Source: Candidatus Poribacteria bacterium (lineage in GTDB: Bacteria > Poribacteria > WGA-4E > WGA-3G). Taken from it: DNA of 64,000 nucleotides. The translations under genes and the position numbers were made by a program. The DNA lies in assembly GCA_028821605.1 (NCBI GenBank), contig JAPPFM010000053.1, positions 124,001 through 188,000 of the forward strand, in the 5' to 3' direction. The notes beneath the pieces were generated by a model. It worked only from the letters and a program-made list of their open reading frames with translations, was not told the DNA's origin and did no database searches. Shown here one piece after another: positions 61,600 to 64,000 of this stretch. The first letter of the stretch is position 1. Every line of letters begins with the position of its first letter.

Positions 61600-62367
61600 A
61601 TGAGAATAAAGGGCTATTATATATGTGTCGTACTGCTGATGTTGAGTCTATCGGCACCTGCAGTATTCGCACAAGATGCACAAGCAGATAAGCTGCTTGG
61701 GTGGTGGTTGTTTGATAGTGAAAAAGACGAAATCGGCAATTGGGATGACATAGATCTTCACGGTGCGGAACTCAAAGATGGTCAACTGATTGTTGAGACT
61801 GGGAAATGGGCACACGCCCTTGAATACGAGGGGCCTGATATCGAAGAGAAAACTTTGATGACATGGGTTGCTCTGGACAACCTTGCCGCAACGAAAGGCT
61901 CAGCACTCACGTTAGATAAAGCTTCCGAGGACCAGTTTAACGCAATTGTCTACGCCGAACGGCAACCGAATCAATGGATGTCTGGAAGCAGTTGGTTCCA
62001 TCGCACTGAGGATTTCCCAAAAGCGCACAATGAAAAGAAAGAAGGCGAAATGGTGTACTTAGCCTTCACTTACGAAGATAAAGGTGGGACTTACAAGATA
62101 ACTGGTTACCGCAACGGTGTGAGCCTCGGAAGTTATGAAAAGGGCGACATCAAAACCTGGCCCACAGGTGATGCCGAAGCGATCTGGGGGAAACGACATA
62201 CAAACGGACTCGGCGGTCCCGGAGACCTCAACGCTCATATTGAGGAATCGCGTATTTACTCCGTTGCATTGACAGAAGACGAAGTTAACGAAATGGAAAT
62301 CGGAACGCTTTCTGTTGATCCCAAGGGCAAACTTGCCACCAAATGGGCAAAACTTAAAGCGAAGTAA
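61600..62367 (+). CDS. secreted LamG/concanavalin A-like domain protein
   Basis: 255 residues from ATG 61600 with GAGGAG upstream (an in-frame TTG is two codons earlier). Signal YYICVVLLMLSLSAPAVFAQ. The LamG-like opening KLLGWWLFDSEKDEIGNWDD and ending HIEESRIYSVALTEDEVNEM are typical of the laminin-G-3 family, which binds sugars or proteins. The last 16 residues, DPKGKLATKWAKLKAK, match the tail of the next gene. Followed by a terminator, then the second LamG-like gene. Confidence 0.85.
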   Translation: MRIKGYYICVVLLMLSLSAPAVFAQDAQADKLLGWWLFDSEKDEIGNWDDIDLHGAELKDGQLIVETGKWAHALEYEGPDIEEKTLMTWVALDNLAATKGSALTLDKASEDQFNAIVYAERQPNQWMSGSSWFHRTEDFPKAHNEKKEGEMVYLAFTYEDKGGTYKITGYRNGVSLGSYEKGDIKTWPTGDAEAIWGKRHTNGLGGPGDLNAHIEESRIYSVALTEDEVNEMEIGTLSVDPKGKLATKWAKLKAK

Positions 62368-62377
62368 GACCTTAAGG

Positions 62378-62413
62378 ATAGGGCGAGGTTCTCGGACCTC
62401 CTCCCTATTTTTT
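62378..62413 (+). terminator. rho-independent terminator
   Basis: ATAGGGCGAGGT (62378-62389) / ACCTCCTCCCTAT (62396-62408), imperfect stem with one bulge, then a T run to 62413. It follows the first LamG gene. Confidence 0.65.
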
Positions 62414-62417
62414 CCGT

Positions 62418-62435
62418 TGGGTTTAGCGAAACCCA
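62418..62435. repeat. short hairpin
   Basis: TGGGTTT-AGCG-AAACCCA, perfect 7-bp stem, 10-19 bases before the start of the second LamG-like gene. A split relative lies at 48075-48176; a family of small dispersed hairpins is likely. Confidence 0.55.
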
Positions 62436-62453
62436 CCAACCGTGATGGGCGTT

Positions 62454-63128
62454 ATGAAAAGCGGACTCACACTCTTTGTGATGTGCATCAGTGTCTATTT
62501 TGCTTCCTCTGCGACTGCTGGTGAGCACGTTTGGACGTTTGACAACAATGCCGCCGATTGGACCCCCGCGAATGGTACTTGGGAAGTCGAAGAGGGGGTC
62601 TATAAACAGACGACGCGCTGGGGTGAAGCACAGAAAGCGTTGGTTGATGGGATGGAATGGACAGATCACACGCTGGAAGCAAAGGTCCGTGTTGATGACG
62701 GACATTGGGGTGGTATCGTTTTTCGGGCGCAAAATGAGTTTGAGTACTATGTGTACCTCATCTGCCCGAAGGAAAACAAATCTGAATTGTGGCGACATCG
62801 GCGCAGCACCGCCTTTAAAGACGGGTTTGAGGCACGTGATGAAATTGAACACGACATTGAACCTATCGGGCTTACAATTACTCGCAACGAATGGTTCACA
62901 CTCCGCGTCGCCGTTGAAGGCAGCCGCATCGCAGTCGCAATTAATGGGATAGAACAGGGTGTCTTTTTTGATGGTACATATCCCATTGGAAAAGTCGGCG
63001 TTTGGACGTGGGATACACAAGCCAGCTTTGATGATGTAAGCGTTAAGGGTGACACAACAACTTCCCTCACAGAAATTGAGCCTCAGGGAAAGCTTGCGAT
63101 GTCGTGGGCAGCCTTGAAAAGACGATAA
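62454..63128 (+). CDS. secreted DUF1080/LamG-like domain protein
   Basis: 224 residues from ATG 62454 (starts at 62442 and 62445 also possible; no clear ribosome site). Signal MKSGLTLFVMCISVYFASSATAG. Core: VWTFDNNAADWTPANGTWEV, VRVDDGHWGGIVFRAQNEFE and VGVWTWDTQASFDDVSVKG, the concanavalin-like DUF1080 pattern of sugar-binding or glycosidase proteins. Tail EPQGKLAMSWAALKRR parallels the previous protein. Confidence 0.8.
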   Translation: MKSGLTLFVMCISVYFASSATAGEHVWTFDNNAADWTPANGTWEVEEGVYKQTTRWGEAQKALVDGMEWTDHTLEAKVRVDDGHWGGIVFRAQNEFEYYVYLICPKENKSELWRHRRSTAFKDGFEARDEIEHDIEPIGLTITRNEWFTLRVAVEGSRIAVAINGIEQGVFFDGTYPIGKVGVWTWDTQASFDDVSVKGDTTTSLTEIEPQGKLAMSWAALKRR

Positions 63129-63197
63129 TCTTATACAAACGAAGAGGAATAAATTTATTTTAAACGCGCTTTTTGAGCGTATATTAGGAGGATCTTA

Positions 63198-63665
63198 ATG
63201 TCAGATGTAGGAAGTGCTGCACCAGATTTCACCTTGACGGGTGCAGTCAATCAAGAAGATACCGAAGTTTCATTGAGCGATTATGCGGGTAAAAACTTAG
63301 TTGTTCTTTTCTATCCGCTCGCTTTTTCCCCGGTCTGTGCTGAGCAGGTGCCAGATTTTAATGACAATCTCGCTGCAATTCGGGCGAAAGGTGCTGATGT
63401 CATTGCTATCAACCGCGATTCGACATTTGCCCACAAAGCATGGAGCGAGGATCTCGGTGGTGTCGATTTTCCGCTTCTCGCCGATATGAACCTCGCTGTT
63501 TCCAAGGAATTCGGCATGGCACTTGAAGAGGTTGGGATTACCACGCGCGGCGTGTTTATTATTGACAAGGCGGGGAAGATTGCCTTTAAACACGTTGAAG
63601 AGGCTCCGCCGGATAACACACTGACAGCTGAGCAAGTTCTGGGCGAGTTGGACAAATTACAATAA
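63198..63665 (+). CDS. peroxiredoxin, AhpC/TSA (BCP/AhpE-like)
   Basis: 155 residues, strong AGGAGG. Peroxidatic Cys47 in PLAFSPVCAEQ, with Ser where Thr is usual (PxxxT/SxxC); DFTLTGAVN and ADMNLAVSKEFGM are typical. No second Cys is present anywhere, so this is a 1-Cys enzyme that needs an outside thiol. Detoxifies hydroperoxides in the cytoplasm. End of the local rightward run. Confidence 0.93.
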   Translation: MSDVGSAAPDFTLTGAVNQEDTEVSLSDYAGKNLVVLFYPLAFSPVCAEQVPDFNDNLAAIRAKGADVIAINRDSTFAHKAWSEDLGGVDFPLLADMNLAVSKEFGMALEEVGITTRGVFIIDKAGKIAFKHVEEAPPDNTLTAEQVLGELDKLQ

Positions 63666-63794
63666 ATATTCCGGCGTAACCGATATTATAGGCACGGTCT
63701 GTGTGCCTTAACGAAACGGAGAAGCGGGTGTCTGGCGGAACTTGCAAATGATGATTGTATATCATGCCAACACCCCTTTTCATTTTAACTTGAT

Positions 63795-63932
63795 TAGGGC
63801 TTACGCAGCTTCCTTCGCGGGCGAGGTTTCTAGGGGAAATCCGCAGAAATACCCAAGCAATACCCCCAGCAAAAACATCTCGCCAGCGGCGTGCGGTACG
63901 TAGGTATTCATAAGAAAATTGCGTAAGTCCTA
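63795..63932. mobile_element. MITE-like dispersed element
   Basis: 138 bases with 13-bp inverted ends TAGGGCTTACGCA (63795-63807) / TGCGTAAGTCCTA (63920-63932), one mismatch. Internal GAAATCCGCAGAAATACCC is shared with 16975-17080 and, more weakly, with 34374-34469. Left end also seen near 7796 and 34376. No ORF. The remaining gap (63666-63979) holds only the tRNA promoter. Confidence 0.65.
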
Positions 63933-63941
63933 TTGATAACA

Positions 63942-63970
63942 TTGACAATGCCAAAAATGTATGATATAAT
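63942..63970 (+). promoter_or_regulatory. consensus promoter for tRNA-Gly
   Basis: TTGACA (63942-63947), 17-base spacer, TATAAT (63965-63970); both boxes perfect. The tRNA begins nine bases after the -10 box. Confidence 0.85.
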
Positions 63971-63979
63971 ACCATTAAT

Positions 63980-64000
63980 GCGGGTGTAGCTCAGCGGTAG
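63980..64000 (+). tRNA. tRNA-Gly, 5' part only
   Basis: GCGGGTGTAGCTCAGCGGTA opens an acceptor stem and D arm with the conserved TAGCTCAG-GGTAG. The GCGGG start is usual for bacterial tRNA-Gly. The anticodon lies past the right edge, so isotype is inferred from the acceptor only. Confidence 0.7.

Noticed and set aside
63586-63975. 129-residue minus-strand frame
   Set aside because: Covers the end of the peroxiredoxin gene, the MITE-like repeat and the tRNA promoter; its apparent similarity to a frame near 17000 is only the shared repeat.

Overview
The window reads as chromosomal DNA of a Gram-negative (two-membrane) environmental bacterium, most plausibly a member of Candidatus Poribacteria or a close relative. 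This placement is inference from gene content, with no marker gene to prove it. Supporting content: two PorV/PorQ-type outer-membrane proteins, a Wzi-like capsule protein, lipoproteins, a PhyH-family dioxygenase, an enolase-superfamily enzyme, a PmoA-family protein, the tail of a formylglycine-generating-enzyme-like gene, LamG-type secreted proteins, a NAD synthase of the long eukaryotic type, and many short dispersed intergenic repeats. No rRNA, CRISPR array, prophage or complete insertion sequence was seen. Only the first 21 bases of a tRNA-Gly lie at the right end.

Layout. 1-9100: tail of a possible LolA-like protein, an isochorismatase-fold hydrolase, an S9 peptidase, a leftward cluster of small unknown proteins around a retropepsin-like protease (with a truncated duplicate of a membrane-protein gene at its end), the CstA transporter, and a class I xylose isomerase behind a strong promoter with a palindromic operator. 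9267-15057: a leftward housekeeping run (read right to left: cyclase-family hydrolase, CCA-adding enzyme, M50 protease, scpA, scpB, thrC). 15249-20223: a frameshifted GNAT gene, an inositol-monophosphatase-family (HisN-like) phosphatase, a DCC-domain/lipase-maturation-factor fusion and a DegT aminotransferase. 20244-28393: envelope proteins, including two members of an unrecognised repeat family, a PAP2 protein, a tandem-Cache lipoprotein, an ELM1-family protein, a lipoprotein, a TlpA-like thioredoxin and a decayed copy of it.

28437-37730: two tandem ADP-ribosylglycohydrolases, the second with an altered metal site and a zinc-ribbon-like tail; then an enolase-superfamily enzyme, PhyH, an FGE remnant, a PorV/PorQ protein, an MFS exporter, a flippase-like membrane protein and an amidohydrolase. 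37924-46271 looks accessory: a zinc-ribbon/DUF2007 protein, a small basic protein, a polysaccharide-export protein, a protein that appears to carry two tandem Sm/Hfq-like domains, then a MITE-like element and an oligonucleotide repeat leading into a type ISP-like restriction-modification enzyme, a membrane protein, a decayed VapC-type toxin-antitoxin pair and an AAA ATPase. 46363-64000: a second PorV/PorQ protein, a glutamine amidotransferase, PmoA-like, the miaB-map-ccmC-ccmD run, an SRPBCC protein, a lytic transglycosylase, Wzi-like, NAD synthase, a secreted protein of the Bacteroidetes 'asparagine synthetase B' family, a large repeat/propeller surface protein, two LamG-like proteins with a common C-terminal tail, a peroxiredoxin, a MITE-like repeat and the start of a tRNA-Gly.

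How they fit together: much of the content serves the envelope and carbohydrate handling. The best candidates for something undescribed are the tandem Sm-like protein (39802-40641), the ADP-ribosylglycohydrolase/pseudoenzyme pair (28437-30445), the repeat-protein/Cache cluster (20244-24655), and the shared C-terminal tail in 61600-63128.
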